The notes: generated from the sequence alone by a model not told the origin. 64,000 nucleotides of DNA from Moraxellaceae bacterium (GCA_029267635.1 JAJUIK010000002.1:124001-188000); one strand, 5' to 3'; positions 25,591 through 37,001 are shown, numbered from the stretch's first letter. A program made the numbers and translations.

Positions 25591-25630
25591 GTTCTAACCC
25601 GGTTATACAGTCAAGATAAAGGAAACAAAG

Positions 25631-26413
25631 ATGAGTCAACAACGTTTCAGCAATAAAGTGGTCATTGTAACAGGTGCTGCACAAGGCATCGGTCGTGGTG
25701 TTGCCCTGCGCGTTGCCCGTGAAGGCGGCAAGGTCGTGATGGCAGATTTCTCTGAGTATGTCGAAGATGTACTGAAAGAAGTTCAGGAAGCCGGTGGTGA
25801 AGCCATTACTGTGCGTGCTGATCTGGAACACTTTGAAGGTGCTGAAAAAGTTGTCAATGCAGCCTTAGAAAAATTTGGCCGCGTAGATGTACTCATCAAC
25901 AACGTGGGCGGTGCAATCTGGATGAAACCTTTTCAGGAGTTCCAACCTGAAGAAGTGGAAAAAGAAGTTCGCCGCTCGCTGTTCCCAACGATGTGGTGCT
26001 GCCGTGCAGTATTGCCAACCATGATCGCGCAACAAGCGGGTGCGATTGTGAACGTATCTTCTGTAGCGACACGTGGTATTAACCGTATTCCTTACTCTGC
26101 CGCTAAAGGTGGTGTAAATGGTCTCACCGCTTCTCTTGCTTTTGAACATGCCAAAGATGGTATTCGTGTCAATGCGGTTGCGACTGGTGGTACAGAAGCA
26201 CCTCCACGTAAAGTGCCACGTAATAGCGCACCAATGTCTGAACAGGACAAAGCGTGGATGCAAGAAGTGGTTGATCAAACTGTTGACCGTACCTTCTTCA
26301 AACGCTACGGCACGATTGATGAACAAGTTAATGCCATCACTTTCCTTGCTTCTGATGAAGCATCCTACATTACAGGTAGCGTCGTTCCTGTAGGTGGTGG
26401 TGACATGGGCTAA
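25631..26413 (+). CDS. benD: 1,6-dihydroxycyclohexa-2,4-diene-1-carboxylate dehydrogenase
   Basis: SDR: VTGAAQGIGRGVA, NNVGG, YSAAKGG; located in ben cluster. Confidence 0.93.
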   Translation: MSQQRFSNKVVIVTGAAQGIGRGVALRVAREGGKVVMADFSEYVEDVLKEVQEAGGEAITVRADLEHFEGAEKVVNAALEKFGRVDVLINNVGGAIWMKPFQEFQPEEVEKEVRRSLFPTMWCCRAVLPTMIAQQAGAIVNVSSVATRGINRIPYSAAKGGVNGLTASLAFEHAKDGIRVNAVATGGTEAPPRKVPRNSAPMSEQDKAWMQEVVDQTVDRTFFKRYGTIDEQVNAITFLASDEASYITGSVVPVGGGDMG

Positions 26414-26456
26414 TCACCCAAGACGACTGACAAGATCGTGAGCATGGAGGCATACG

Positions 26457-27674
26457 GTGTCTAATCTGATCCAGACGTTAAAACAGGATTGGTCGATTTC
26501 AGCAACTGTCGCAGGATTTTTGGCAGTGCTGATTTCTTATTCCGGTCCCCTGATTATTTTTTTTCAGGCCGCACAAAAAGCCAATGTTAGCCCCGAAATG
26601 ATGATGTCCTGGATTTGGGGCATTTCTATTGGTGCTGCACTCACCGGCATTTATTTATCGATTCGTTTTAAAACGCCGGTGATTACGGCTTGGTCTGCCC
26701 CTGGGACAGCATTACTGGTGACCCTGTTTCCCAGTATCAGCCTGAATGAAGCGATCGGTGCTTATATTATTGCCGCGTTGGCTATTTTCCTGATCGGGAT
26801 CAGTGGTTATTTTGACAAGCTGCTGCAATGGATTCCCCAAGGTCTGGCGGCAGGCATGATGGCGGGAATTTTATTCCAGTTTGGTCTAGGGCTGTTTAAA
26901 GCCACCAATTCCATGCCCTATGTGGTATTTGGCATGCTGGCTTGCTATTTGGTGGCAAAACGTCTTACACCCCGCTATACCATGATTTGGGTCTTAATCG
27001 CAGGAATTGTTTTGGCGCTCAGTCTTGGACGGATCAATCCGGTTGAGATGCATTTTGCCTTTGCCATTCCACAGTTCATTGCGCCGGAATGGTCATGGAA
27101 TGCTACTTTTAACCTGGCTATTCCGCTCATTTTGGTCAGTCTGACCGGACAATTTTTACCGGGTATGGCGATCTTAAGACTGAGTGATTACAACACGCCT
27201 GCCAAGCCGATTATCGCTGCTTCGAGCATCGCCTCTTTGGCTGTGGCCTGTGTCGGTGGGATTACCATTGTGCTTGCATCGATTACCGCTGCGCTGTGTA
27301 CCGGTAAAGATGCGCATGAATTGAAAGAGAAACGCTATATTGCCGGCATTGCGAACGGCATTTTTTACATTCTGGGTGGTTTGTTTGCAGGCAGTATTGT
27401 CATGCTATTCAGCCTGCTTCCGAGAGAGCTGATAGCCGCTTTGGCAGGACTGGCCCTACTCGGCGCGATTGCCACCAATGTTACGGTTGCAATGAAAGAA
27501 GAAACCCAGAGAGATGCTGCTTTAATCACATTCCTTGCCACTGTGTCGGGAATGAGTTTTTTAGGTTTAAGTTCCGTATTTTGGGGAATCTGTATTGGCT
27601 TGATTGCCCATCTGATTCTCTCCAAAAATACACCGTTGACCAATACAACGCCTCCAACATCTTCACGCGCTTAA
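26457..27674 (+). CDS. benE: Benzoate/H+ symporter BenE family transporter
   Basis: GTG start; hydrophobic; FLAVLISYSGPLIIFFQAA, WSAPGTALLVT, CVGGITIVLASITAALCTG. Confidence 0.92.
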   Translation: MSNLIQTLKQDWSISATVAGFLAVLISYSGPLIIFFQAAQKANVSPEMMMSWIWGISIGAALTGIYLSIRFKTPVITAWSAPGTALLVTLFPSISLNEAIGAYIIAALAIFLIGISGYFDKLLQWIPQGLAAGMMAGILFQFGLGLFKATNSMPYVVFGMLACYLVAKRLTPRYTMIWVLIAGIVLALSLGRINPVEMHFAFAIPQFIAPEWSWNATFNLAIPLILVSLTGQFLPGMAILRLSDYNTPAKPIIAASSIASLAVACVGGITIVLASITAALCTGKDAHELKEKRYIAGIANGIFYILGGLFAGSIVMLFSLLPRELIAALAGLALLGAIATNVTVAMKEETQRDAALITFLATVSGMSFLGLSSVFWGICIGLIAHLILSKNTPLTNTTPPTSSRA

Positions 27675-27709
27675 ACTCGTGTGCAGGTGAAGTTTGATTA
27701 GGAAATATT

Positions 27710-28381
27710 ATGATCGACAAAAGCAAAGCTTCCTTAACAGAAGTGCTTTCACAAATTAAAGATGGTTCAACCGTCATGATTGGTGGCTTCGGCACCGCAG
27801 GTCAGCCCGCTGAACTGATTGATGGCTTGATTGAACTGGGCGTAAAAGATCTGGTGATCGTCAACAACAACGCCGGTAATGGTGACTATGGCCTGGCAAA
27901 ACTACTGAAAGCAGGTGCCGTACGTAAAATCATCTGTTCTTTCCCACGTCAGTCTGACTCTTGGGTATTCGACGAGCTATACCGTGCTGGCAAAATCGAA
28001 CTTGAGTTAGTGCCACAAGGTAACCTGGCTTGCCGTATCCAGGCTGCAGGTATGGGCTTGGGTCCAATCTACACCCCTACTGGTTTTGGTACGTTGCTTG
28101 CTGAAGGCAAACCAACCATGAACTATGAAGGCAAAGACTACGTGCTGGAAAATCCGATCAAAGCGGACTTTGCCTTGATCAAAGCACATAAAGGCGACCG
28201 TTGGGGCAACCTGGTGTACCGCAAATCTGCACGTAACTTCGGCCCAATCATGGCGATGGCGGCAGACGTAACGATTGCCCAAGTGTCTGAAGTAGTAGAA
28301 CTCGGTGAGCTTGATCCGGAACACATCATCACCCCGGGCATTTTCGTAAAACACGTGGTTCAAGTAACCCCGGCACAGTAA
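27710..28381 (+). CDS. catI: 3-oxoacid (3-oxoadipate) CoA-transferase subunit A
   Basis: GSTVMIGGFGTAGQPAELIDGL; followed by subunit B. Confidence 0.92.
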   Translation: MIDKSKASLTEVLSQIKDGSTVMIGGFGTAGQPAELIDGLIELGVKDLVIVNNNAGNGDYGLAKLLKAGAVRKIICSFPRQSDSWVFDELYRAGKIELELVPQGNLACRIQAAGMGLGPIYTPTGFGTLLAEGKPTMNYEGKDYVLENPIKADFALIKAHKGDRWGNLVYRKSARNFGPIMAMAADVTIAQVSEVVELGELDPEHIITPGIFVKHVVQVTPAQ

Positions 28382-28402
28382 TTGGCGACTAAGGAGAACT
28401 TC

Positions 28403-29056
28403 ATGAGCTATAGCAAACTTACTCGCGACCAGATTGCTGAACGTGTTGCGCAAGACATTCCAGATGGTGCCTATGTGAACCTCGGTATTGGCCTACCAAC
28501 CCGTATTTCCAATTACCTGCCATCTGACAAAGACGTGTTCCTACACTCTGAAAACGGTCTGTTGGCGTTTGGTCCACCACCAGCCGAAGAAGACCGTGAT
28601 CCGGAACTGATCAATGCAGGTAAAGAATTTGTCACGATGTTGACCGGTGGCTGTTTCTTCCACCATGGTGACTCTTTCGCCATGATGCGTGGTGGTCACC
28701 TGGATATCGCAGTACTGGGTGCTTTCCAAGTGGCTGAAAATGGTGACCTAGCGAACTGGCACACTGGTGCACCGGACGCGATTCCTGCCGTAGGTGGCGC
28801 GATGGACCTGGCTGTTGGTGCGAAGAAAGTCTTCATCACCACAGATCACGTGACCAAAAAAGGCGAACCTAAAATCGTTGCAGAGCTCAGCTATCCAGCA
28901 ACTGGCTTGAAATGCGTGGATCGCATCTATACCGACCTGTGCGTGATTGATGTAACACCAGAAGGCATGAAAGTAATTGAGAAGGTTGACGGTTTAAGCT
29001 TTGAAGAATTACAAGCGATGACCGGTGCCAAACTGATTGATGCCACTCAGGCTTAA
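28403..29056 (+). CDS. catJ: 3-oxoacid (3-oxoadipate) CoA-transferase subunit B
   Basis: MSYSKLTRDQIAERVAQDIPDGAYVNLGIGLPT, HSENGLLAFGP. Confidence 0.92.
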   Translation: MSYSKLTRDQIAERVAQDIPDGAYVNLGIGLPTRISNYLPSDKDVFLHSENGLLAFGPPPAEEDRDPELINAGKEFVTMLTGGCFFHHGDSFAMMRGGHLDIAVLGAFQVAENGDLANWHTGAPDAIPAVGGAMDLAVGAKKVFITTDHVTKKGEPKIVAELSYPATGLKCVDRIYTDLCVIDVTPEGMKVIEKVDGLSFEELQAMTGAKLIDATQA

Positions 29057-29074
29057 GGGGAAAGGAATAACAAC

Positions 29075-30280
29075 ATGAAAAATGCCTATATTGTAGATGC
29101 AATCCGTACGCCATTTGGCCGTTATGCCGGTGGTTTGTCACCTGTCCGTGCCGATGACTTAGGTGCATTACCGATCAAAGCCTTGATGGAACGTAATCCA
29201 TCCGTGAACTGGGAACAGGTTGATGACCTGATCTACGGCTGTGCCAACCAGGCCGGTGAAGACAACCGTAACGTGGGCCGTATGTCTGGCCTGTTGTCTG
29301 GCTTGCCATATCAGGTTCCAGCAACCACTTTAAACCGTCTTTGCGGTTCATCCCTCGATGCGATCGCGACTGCTGCACGTGCGATCAAATCAGGTGAAGC
29401 GAACCTGATTATTGCCGGTGGTGTTGAATCGATGTCTCGTGCCCCTTTTGTCATGGGTAAATCAGACAGCGCATTTGGCCGTAGTCAAAAAATTGAAGAC
29501 ACCACCATGGGCTGGCGTTTTATCAATCCAAAGCTGAAAGAAATGTATGGCGTGGAAACCATGCCACAAACTGCAGAAAACTTGGCAGAACAATTCAACA
29601 TTTCCCGTGAAGACCAAGACAAATTTGCTTTGCAAAGCCAACAACGTTGCGCAGCTGCACAAGCACGTGGTTACTTTGCTAAAGAAATCGTGCCAGTGGT
29701 GATTCCACAGCGTAAAGGTGATCCGGTTGTCATCGATACTGATGAACATCCACGTGCCTCGACCACTGCTGAAGGTCTAGCCAAACTGAAACCAGTGGTC
29801 AAAGCTGACGGTACTGTGACTGCAGGTAATGCCTCAGGCATCAATGACGGTGCAGCAGCGCTATTAATTGCTTCTGATGAAGCGATTGCCCAATACAACC
29901 TAAAACCACGTGCCAAGATTATTGGTGCAACCGTGGTCGGTGTAGAACCACGTATCATGGGCTTTGGTCCGGCACCAGCGATCAAGAAACTGTTGGCTCA
30001 AACGGGTTTAACCCTTGAGCAAATGGATGTGATTGAATTGAACGAAGCGTTCTCTGCACAAGCCTTGTCTTGTACCCGTGACTTAGGTCTTGCGGACGAT
30101 GCAGCACATGTCAACCCGAATGGTGGTGCGATTGCTTTGGGTCACCCACTCGGTGCTTCAGGTGCACGTCTAGTGACAACTGCATTGAACCAGCTTGAAG
30201 CAACTGGCGGCAAGTATGGTCTGTGCTCAATGTGTATCGGTGTGGGTCAAGGCATTGCCTTGATTATTGAACGCGTGTAA
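29075..30280 (+). CDS. catF: 3-oxoadipyl-CoA thiolase
   Basis: Thiolase [43 protein letters not shown]. Confidence 0.93.
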   Translation: MKNAYIVDAIRTPFGRYAGGLSPVRADDLGALPIKALMERNPSVNWEQVDDLIYGCANQAGEDNRNVGRMSGLLSGLPYQVPATTLNRLCGSSLDAIATAARAIKSGEANLIIAGGVESMSRAPFVMGKSDSAFGRSQKIEDTTMGWRFINPKLKEMYGVETMPQTAENLAEQFNISREDQDKFALQSQQRCAAAQARGYFAKEIVPVVIPQRKGDPVVIDTDEHPRASTTAEGLAKLKPVVKADGTVTAGNASGINDGAAALLIASDEAIAQYNLKPRAKIIGATVVGVEPRIMGFGPAPAIKKLLAQTGLTLEQMDVIELNEAFSAQALSCTRDLGLADDAAHVNPNGGAIALGHPLGASGARLVTTALNQLEATGGKYGLCSMCIGVGQGIALIIERV

Positions 30281-30296
30281 GGATTGGAGAATTTGA

Positions 30297-31073
30297 ATGG
30301 CAACTTTTCAATCGAATGATGCGGTGATCAATTACCAGACTTTTGGTGATGCCAGCAAACCGGCTTTGGTGTTTTCTAACTCGTTAGGCACCAACTATGG
30401 CATGTGGCAAAAACAGTTTAACCATTTTAAAGACAGCCATTTTGTGATCTGCTATGACACGCGTGGTCATGGTTCATCTTCTGCACCGCAAGGTCCATAT
30501 ACTTTGGATCAATTGGGTCAGGACGTGGTGAATCTACTTGATCACCTGAATATTGCCAAAGCAGACTTCTGTGGTATTTCCATGGGTGGTTTGACTGGTC
30601 AATGGTTAGCCATTAACAAAGCTGAACGTTTTAACCACGTGATTGTGTGTAATACTGCAGCGAAAATTGGTCAGGAAGCTGCTTGGTTAGATCGTGCCAA
30701 ACTGGTGCGTGAACAAGGCTTGCAACCGATCGCGTCTACTGCAGCATCACGCTGGTTTACCGAACCCTTTATCCAGAGCCAAGCGGCAGTTGTGGAAAAT
30801 CTGAGTAACGACCTTGCAGCTGGCAGCGCAGAAGGTTACGCAAGCTGCTGCGAAGCTTTGGCTAAAGCGGATCTTCGTGAACAACTGAAAGACATCACGG
30901 TTCCCGTACTGGTGATTGCAGGCCAACAGGATCCTGTAACGACAGTGGCTGATGGTCAGTTCATGATTGAGCGCATTCCAAATGCAAAAATGTTTGAAAT
31001 TAATGCATCGCACATTTCAAACGTGGAATTGCCGGAAGACTTCAATCAGGCTGTGAGCGAATTTATCGCTTAA
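30297..31073 (+). CDS. catD: 3-oxoadipate enol-lactonase
   Basis: Alpha/beta hydrolase FCGISMGGLTGQWLA; final gene of beta-ketoadipate branch. Confidence 0.92.
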   Translation: MATFQSNDAVINYQTFGDASKPALVFSNSLGTNYGMWQKQFNHFKDSHFVICYDTRGHGSSSAPQGPYTLDQLGQDVVNLLDHLNIAKADFCGISMGGLTGQWLAINKAERFNHVIVCNTAAKIGQEAAWLDRAKLVREQGLQPIASTAASRWFTEPFIQSQAAVVENLSNDLAAGSAEGYASCCEALAKADLREQLKDITVPVLVIAGQQDPVTTVADGQFMIERIPNAKMFEINASHISNVELPEDFNQAVSEFIA

Positions 31074-31088
31074 ATTCTTTTTGAATAA

Positions 31089-31120
31089 AATAAACCCACC
31101 ACACGGTGGGTTTATTTTTT
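31089..31120 (+). terminator. Rho-independent terminator after catD
   Basis: AATAAACCCACC-ACAC-GGTGGGTTTATT then TTTT. Confidence 0.9.
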
Positions 31121-31155
31121 ATATTGTAGGTCTAAATTATAGCTTGATTACACAG

Positions 31156-32400
31156 CTAAATCGGCAAATCCTGCTCCAGCAAGGCTCCTAGCATCACGGC
31201 GGTAGCTGCCGATAAGGTCCAACCCAGATGACCATGTCCAGTATGATAATAGACCCGAGGCCGTTTACCCCGTGAAATCACGGGCATCATGTTCGGCATC
31301 ATGGGTCTTAAGCCTGCCCAAGGTATAATTTGCTCGGTTGAAATCCGGAAGTTATCATTGACCCAGTTCACCAAGGGCTGGATGCGATCAGCACGAATAT
31401 CACGGTTATAGCCATTAAACTCTGCTGTTCCGGCAACCCTTAAACGGTCTGCCCCCAAGCGGCTACTGACGATCTTGGCACTTTCATCCAGCAGACTGAT
31501 CCATGGCGCATGCTGTTGGCTCTCCGGATCATTGAGTGGTACCGTAATCGAATAGCCTTTAACCGGATAAACTTGAATATGATCTCCGAGCAATTGTGAT
31601 AAAGCATAGCTACTCACGCCGCCACAAATCACCACTGCATCCACAGGAAAATGGGTCTGTTCAACCGTAGCGGGATGCATATTTTCTGCGCTGGCCTGAT
31701 AAAGCAGATGAATACCACGGTCATGATGGCTAAAATCTACCACATCAACCCCGTATAAAAACTTCACGCCCTTTTCTGCACAAACGTGTGACAGACCGGC
31801 ACAGAATTTATGGATATCCCCTGTTGCATCGCCCGGGGTATAAAAGCCACCGACATAATGCCCTGTTAAGCTCGGTTCAAGTTTGCGCATTTCATCTGGC
31901 GTTACCGCATAACGTTCCAGTCCGGATTTGTTCAATAGCTGATTGATGGCTTGAGCGGCCTGAAAATCACTATCATGATGAAAAATATGTAAAATTCCTT
32001 TCTTCACCAGATCAAAATCAAAATGTTCCTTTTCTGCAATCTCAAACATTTTGTTACGTGACAACAAGGCCAGACGCACCGTTTCCATGGTATTGGTTTC
32101 ATAAGCTGGAATACTGCGCAAAAACTCAAACAGCCAAGAATATTTATGCAAACTGAATGATGGATTGAGTAATAACGGTGCATCCTTTTTACTGATCCAT
32201 TTCAGGCCTTTCATAACCGTGGACCGGGTGTTCCAGACTTCCGCATTACAGGCCGAAAGCTGCCCGCCATTGGCATAAGAGGTTTCCATGCCTGCATATA
32301 GATGGCGATCCAGTACGGTGACTTCATAACCCAGACTATTCAGGATATAACCCGATGTCACACCCGTAATCCCGGCACCAATCACAGCGATATGTGGCAT
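31156..32400 (-). CDS. D-amino acid dehydrogenase (DadA-like FAD oxidoreductase)
   Basis: HIAVIGAGITGVTSGYILNSLGYEVTVLDRH, YYHTGHGHLGWTLSAATAVM. Confidence 0.85.
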   Translation of the reverse strand: MPHIAVIGAGITGVTSGYILNSLGYEVTVLDRHLYAGMETSYANGGQLSACNAEVWNTRSTVMKGLKWISKKDAPLLLNPSFSLHKYSWLFEFLRSIPAYETNTMETVRLALLSRNKMFEIAEKEHFDFDLVKKGILHIFHHDSDFQAAQAINQLLNKSGLERYAVTPDEMRKLEPSLTGHYVGGFYTPGDATGDIHKFCAGLSHVCAEKGVKFLYGVDVVDFSHHDRGIHLLYQASAENMHPATVEQTHFPVDAVVICGGVSSYALSQLLGDHIQVYPVKGYSITVPLNDPESQQHAPWISLLDESAKIVSSRLGADRLRVAGTAEFNGYNRDIRADRIQPLVNWVNDNFRISTEQIIPWAGLRPMMPNMMPVISRGKRPRVYYHTGHGHLGWTLSAATAVMLGALLEQDLPI

Positions 32401-32741
32401 AAGCTTTACTCCTGATCAAAGCCCTGCTTTGATAATCTGTCCTATCGAATAAGAGCGCTCTAGACTCAAATCATCAGCCGCTCTGCATTATTTTTATCTC
32501 AATCTTTCCAATGTACGGCACAGTTGAATACGCTTATTTTTATCATGTCCTCTATTCACTTTATACGCTTTATTTTAAGCAAGTGATATGCCAGATCACG
32601 CTTGGCGGACTTCAAGCCAATTTTTCTACGGTATAAGATGTTCTAGCTATTTCAGAGCAGCATCATCTTTACCGGCTTGCACATCTACGACAAATGCGGC
32701 ATGGTGAACTTCTATCAAAGTTCAAGATTGAGCAAAGTAAG

Positions 32742-33449
32742 ATGCATAAACTGGTGGTTTTTTCAGGTGCAGGTATGAGTGCAGAGAGCGGAATTAATAC
32801 ATTCCGCGATAGTAATGGCTTATGGGAACAGCATGACATTCATGAGGTCGCCACCCCTGAAGCTTGGGCTAAAAATCCGGCTTTGGTACAACGCTTTTAC
32901 AATGAACGGCGCAAGAATATTCTGGCTGCTCAACCCAACCTTGCCCATCAGATCATTGCAGATTTACAGCAGGATTTTGATGTTCAGGTGATTACCCAGA
33001 ATATTGATGACCTGCATGAACGTGCCGGTAGCCAACAAGTCTTGCATTTGCATGGCAATATTCGTTTAGCCAAAAGTTCCGGACCCGATGCGCAATACAC
33101 GCAAACCTTTTACCCGATTGATGGTTGGCAACTGGATCTGGAAAAAGATCACTGCACAGAAGGTTATCCCTTAAGGCCGCATGTGGTATGGTTTGGTGAA
33201 GCCGTCCCGGCGTATGAACAGGCGGTCGAGCTGGTGCAAGATGCTGAAATCTTTATTGTGATTGGCTCAACACTCAGCGTTTATCCAGTCGCAGGTTTAA
33301 TTCATCATATTCCGCAGTCTTGCCAGGCGTATTACATTGATCCACAGGCTGATTATGCCCGTGTTCCCGCGCAGTATCAGCTCATCAATAGCTCTGCCAC
33401 ACAGGGAATGCAGCAATTAAAGCAACAATTACTACAACAGATCACATGA
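32742..33449 (+). CDS. Sir2-family NAD-dependent deacylase
   Basis: MHKLVVFSGAGMSAESGINTFRD, TQNIDDLHERAGS, LHLHGN; internal Met at 32742 likely start. Confidence 0.88.
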   Translation: MHKLVVFSGAGMSAESGINTFRDSNGLWEQHDIHEVATPEAWAKNPALVQRFYNERRKNILAAQPNLAHQIIADLQQDFDVQVITQNIDDLHERAGSQQVLHLHGNIRLAKSSGPDAQYTQTFYPIDGWQLDLEKDHCTEGYPLRPHVVWFGEAVPAYEQAVELVQDAEIFIVIGSTLSVYPVAGLIHHIPQSCQAYYIDPQADYARVPAQYQLINSSATQGMQQLKQQLLQQIT

Positions 33450-33566
33450 TTCTTGGACTCGACTTAAAACACCATACGAGTGCTTATTTACAGTGAAAAG
33501 ATTTCATCTGAGCAAAACTTTGCTAAGATGCAGCATTCATTTGTGACCTGTGTTTTTTGATCTTCT

Positions 33567-34652
33567 ATGACCTCTGCGTACCAAACTCAACTCGACGAAA
33601 AAATTCAGCGTATTACGGCGCAATTTTCTGCATTTAATCCGCCTGCACTGGAAGTTTTTCAATCTCCTGAACAGCATTTCCGTATGCGGGCAGAATTTCG
33701 AGTTTGGCATACGGATGACGATCTGTTCTATGCCATGTTTGAACGTGGTGAAGATGGCAAACAAAAAACGGTCGTTCGTGTGGATCAATTCCCGATTGCC
33801 GATCAACGTATCAATGATTTGATGCCGGTTCTGCTGGAAAAAATTAAAGCTAATCCATTGCTGAAAAAACGCTTGTTTGAAGTGGATTTTCTGGCCACCT
33901 TGAGTGGTGAAATGCTGGTGACGCTAATTTATCACCGTAAACTGGAAGCCGATTGGGAGCAGGCTGCCAAAGCGCTGGCGGATGAACTCAACATCAAGAT
34001 GATTGGTCGTAGCCGTGGTCAAAAATTGGTACTGAGTGAAGATTATGTAGTCGAGGAATTACAGGTCTTCGATCGCACATTTAAATATAAACAGATTGAA
34101 AGCAGCTTTACCCAACCGAATGCACAGGTCTGTCAAAACATGCTGCAATGGGCGTGTACGGCTGCTGAAGGTGCATCGGGTGATCTGCTGGAGCTGTACT
34201 GTGGTAACGGCAACTTTACCCTGCCACTCTCTTTAAAATTCAACCGCGTACTGGCCACTGAACTGGCAAAAAGCTCGGTATATGCCGCACAGTGGAATAT
34301 TGAACAGAACGCGATTGCCAATATTCAAGTAGCCCGCCTGTCCGCAGAAGAATTTACCGAAGCCTATCACGGTACACGCGAATTCCGCCGCCTGCAGGAA
34401 GCCAATATTGACATGCAAAGCTATCAGTTCAGCACGGTGTTTGTTGATCCACCGCGTGCGGGGATTGATGATGCAACCTTGAACTTGCTGGCAAGCTTCG
34501 AGCGAATTATTTATATTTCCTGTAATCCAGATACCCTACATGACAATTTACAGATCTTAAGCAAAACGCACAAAGTGACCCGTTTTGCCTTGTTTGATCA
34601 GTTCCCTTATACCCATCATGTCGAATCTGGCGTATTACTGGAAAAAATTTAA
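33567..34652 (+). CDS. trmA: tRNA (uracil-5-)-methyltransferase
   Basis: [49 protein letters not shown]. Confidence 0.95.
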   Translation: MTSAYQTQLDEKIQRITAQFSAFNPPALEVFQSPEQHFRMRAEFRVWHTDDDLFYAMFERGEDGKQKTVVRVDQFPIADQRINDLMPVLLEKIKANPLLKKRLFEVDFLATLSGEMLVTLIYHRKLEADWEQAAKALADELNIKMIGRSRGQKLVLSEDYVVEELQVFDRTFKYKQIESSFTQPNAQVCQNMLQWACTAAEGASGDLLELYCGNGNFTLPLSLKFNRVLATELAKSSVYAAQWNIEQNAIANIQVARLSAEEFTEAYHGTREFRRLQEANIDMQSYQFSTVFVDPPRAGIDDATLNLLASFERIIYISCNPDTLHDNLQILSKTHKVTRFALFDQFPYTHHVESGVLLEKI

Positions 34653-34675
34653 ACAATTTATTGCAATGTAAATCA

Positions 34676-34701
34676 GCGGGGAAATCAGTTCCCCGTTTTT
34701 T
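34676..34701 (+). terminator. Rho-independent terminator after trmA
   Basis: CGGGGAA-ATCAG-TTCCCCG followed by TTTTTT. Confidence 0.85.
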
Positions 34702-34882
34702 ATGGCCATTTTTCAAAAGATATTGTGAACTTAGGCTAATAGTTGTCATCTCACTGCAAAAAACAGTATTTTATCTGTAACCATTTTACCTGCTGAATGC
34801 TGTTTTTATAGCTCAGGTCGTATTGAAATTCCATAGGATTGGGCTATATTTCGAGCTATGTTAGGTCGTAAATGAAGGCACT

Positions 34883-35104
34883 ATGAGTTTTTGGCAAAAG
34901 CTGTTTAAAACGAATCAGCATAACGAATACAAGAACCAGATCGTTTGTATTGAAAATGACTGTTCTCGTAAAAGCAATGAACAACTGCTCGAAGCATTAC
35001 GCAAGAGTACAGATGCTGAAGTGATTCAAGGCATCAAAAAAATATTGATTGCACGTGGCTATAGCCGCAGAGAATTAACGGAATTCCTGCAAAAACCAGT
35101 TTAA
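34883..35104 (+). CDS. Small hypothetical protein
   Basis: 73-aa ORF with terminator-like hairpin immediately after it (AAAAACCGCCTTTCACGGCGGTTTT). Confidence 0.6.
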   Translation: MSFWQKLFKTNQHNEYKNQIVCIENDCSRKSNEQLLEALRKSTDAEVIQGIKKILIARGYSRRELTEFLQKPV

Positions 35105-35129
35105 AAACCGCCTTTCACGGCGGTTTTAT
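35103..35129 (+). terminator. Terminator between small ORF and mphR
   Basis: AAAACCGCC-TTTCAC-GGCGGTTTT. Confidence 0.8.
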
Positions 35130-35141
35130 CATTTTACAGAA

Positions 35142-36830
35142 CTACAAATTAAACTTTTTTAAACGGTAATCCAGCGTAGCACGACTGATGCCTAACAAAC
35201 GTGCAGCTTCGGATACGTTATTGCGGCTCTTCTGTAGAGCATGCTGCAAAATCTGCCGTTCATAGTCTTCCAGCTTAAAGCCGTCAACCAGTAAATCATC
35301 CAAATCATGCGACTGTGCGGCAGTTTCCGTTTCTTCATTCTCAATCAATTGCGGTAATAAAGCCGACAACTTGATTAGCTGCTGATCATCGGTGAGTAAA
35401 ACGGCACGCTCAAGTAAGTTCTCCAGCTCACGAATATTGCCCGGCCAGTCATAATTCATCAGATAGTTTTTGGTTTTGTCACTGATCCCTTGCACACTTT
35501 TGCCGTACATGGTTTCAAAGCGTTTCAGGAAATGATTGACCAACAGCGGAATATCCTCACGGCGCTCGCGTAACGGCGGAATATGCACTGGAAAGATATT
35601 TAGACGATAGTATAAGTCGGCACGGAAACGTCCTGCCTTGACTGCTTCTAATAAATCCTCGTTGGTTGCCGTAACCACCCGCACATCAATTTTTCGGGTT
35701 TGATGGTCACCAACCCGCTCAAATTCTCCCTCCTGCAAAATGCGCAACAAGGCTGCCTGAGCACGCGGAGACAGTTCAATCACTTCATCCAGAAAAATGG
35801 TTCCCCCATTGGCACGTTCAAATTTGCCCATTCGGCTTTGTGTTGCCCCGGTAAAAGCACCTTTTTCCACCCCAAACAGCTCTGATTCGATCAACTCTGT
35901 CGGAATCGCGGCACAGTTCACCGCAACAAACGGCTTGTCACGGCGCTGGCTATTTTCATGCACGCCGCGGGCAAAAGCTTCCTTACCCACTCCAGTTTCG
36001 CCTTGTAACATAACGGTGACTTTACTAGATGCGGCCTTTTTTAATAAATCACATACCCGCCGGTAAGCTGCCGACTCCCCAACCGAGCTAAACATGCTGT
36101 AGTCGGCTTCAGCATTTTGGTAAATGGATTTTTTCAGTTCACGCAGTTCCAACTGTAGTGCAATCATTTCATCTTCCATTGAATCTGGAGACATGAAACT
36201 GATTAGTTCATCGGCATTTTCCCACTCCTGCAAAGGCTTACCAATAATACGGCAGTGTTCATCCCCACAGGCCACACAATGGGTTTCCTGATAAATGATG
36301 GTGGTACCCATCACATAACTGCTATATCCGCAAGCATAACCAAGCAGCATCCAGCAAGCCGGTTCATCGCTTGGGCCAAACTCGCTCAGGTGCACTTCCG
36401 CTTCGAAAGAATGGTACCAGTTGAGATCGGCAAAAAACTGATGGTTTTCCAGGTTGAGGTTGAGCTTGTTGACGTCCACCTGCACCATGCCCCGAATACC
36501 ATGCATCTGTGGACCCGCCATAAAGGCATCATAGCCGCTTAAATCCGGACGGAGTTTGGTGGTTACTTCTGCATCTTTCATCCCGGCTTTATAACCCAGG
36601 CGGATAAAGAAACGTTTAGTACGCTCAACGCCCATGATTTCGCATAAATCTTTGCGTAAATAACCCATGATGCTGGTATGCAACAGCAACATGCGGTATT
36701 CATCAAACCAGATTTGGCCTTTTTTTGTATCAAAAGTCAGTTTTGAAAGTAGATCATGAATATTTTTTGGGTGTTCAGCATAACGCTGGGCACTGTTGAG
36801 TCTGACTTTCGTCATAAGTGCATCGTCCAT
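35142..36830 (-). CDS. mphR: Sigma54-dependent phenol-responsive activator (MopR/DmpR/XylR family)
   Basis: XylR_N and V4R sensory region, AAA+ GETGVGKEAFARGVHENSQR, GAFTGATQSRMGKFERA, C-terminal Fis-type HTH NNVSEAARLLGISRATLDYRLKKF; start may be 36815. Confidence 0.93.
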   Translation of the reverse strand: MDDALMTKVRLNSAQRYAEHPKNIHDLLSKLTFDTKKGQIWFDEYRMLLLHTSIMGYLRKDLCEIMGVERTKRFFIRLGYKAGMKDAEVTTKLRPDLSGYDAFMAGPQMHGIRGMVQVDVNKLNLNLENHQFFADLNWYHSFEAEVHLSEFGPSDEPACWMLLGYACGYSSYVMGTTIIYQETHCVACGDEHCRIIGKPLQEWENADELISFMSPDSMEDEMIALQLELRELKKSIYQNAEADYSMFSSVGESAAYRRVCDLLKKAASSKVTVMLQGETGVGKEAFARGVHENSQRRDKPFVAVNCAAIPTELIESELFGVEKGAFTGATQSRMGKFERANGGTIFLDEVIELSPRAQAALLRILQEGEFERVGDHQTRKIDVRVVTATNEDLLEAVKAGRFRADLYYRLNIFPVHIPPLRERREDIPLLVNHFLKRFETMYGKSVQGISDKTKNYLMNYDWPGNIRELENLLERAVLLTDDQQLIKLSALLPQLIENEETETAAQSHDLDDLLVDGFKLEDYERQILQHALQKSRNNVSEAARLLGISRATLDYRLKKFNL

Positions 36831-37001
36831 TCCGTGGCAAGCAACGTCTATATCTTACGAAATTGCTCAGTTTTCCCCTATTACCTTAAATACATAATTA
36901 CATACTTTTTAGGTATAAATTCAGTCGACACGGCTATTTCTTTCCGCTTTTCATGAAACTCATAATTAAGATGACAGCGATTTTCTGTTCCTTTTGGTTT
37001 C

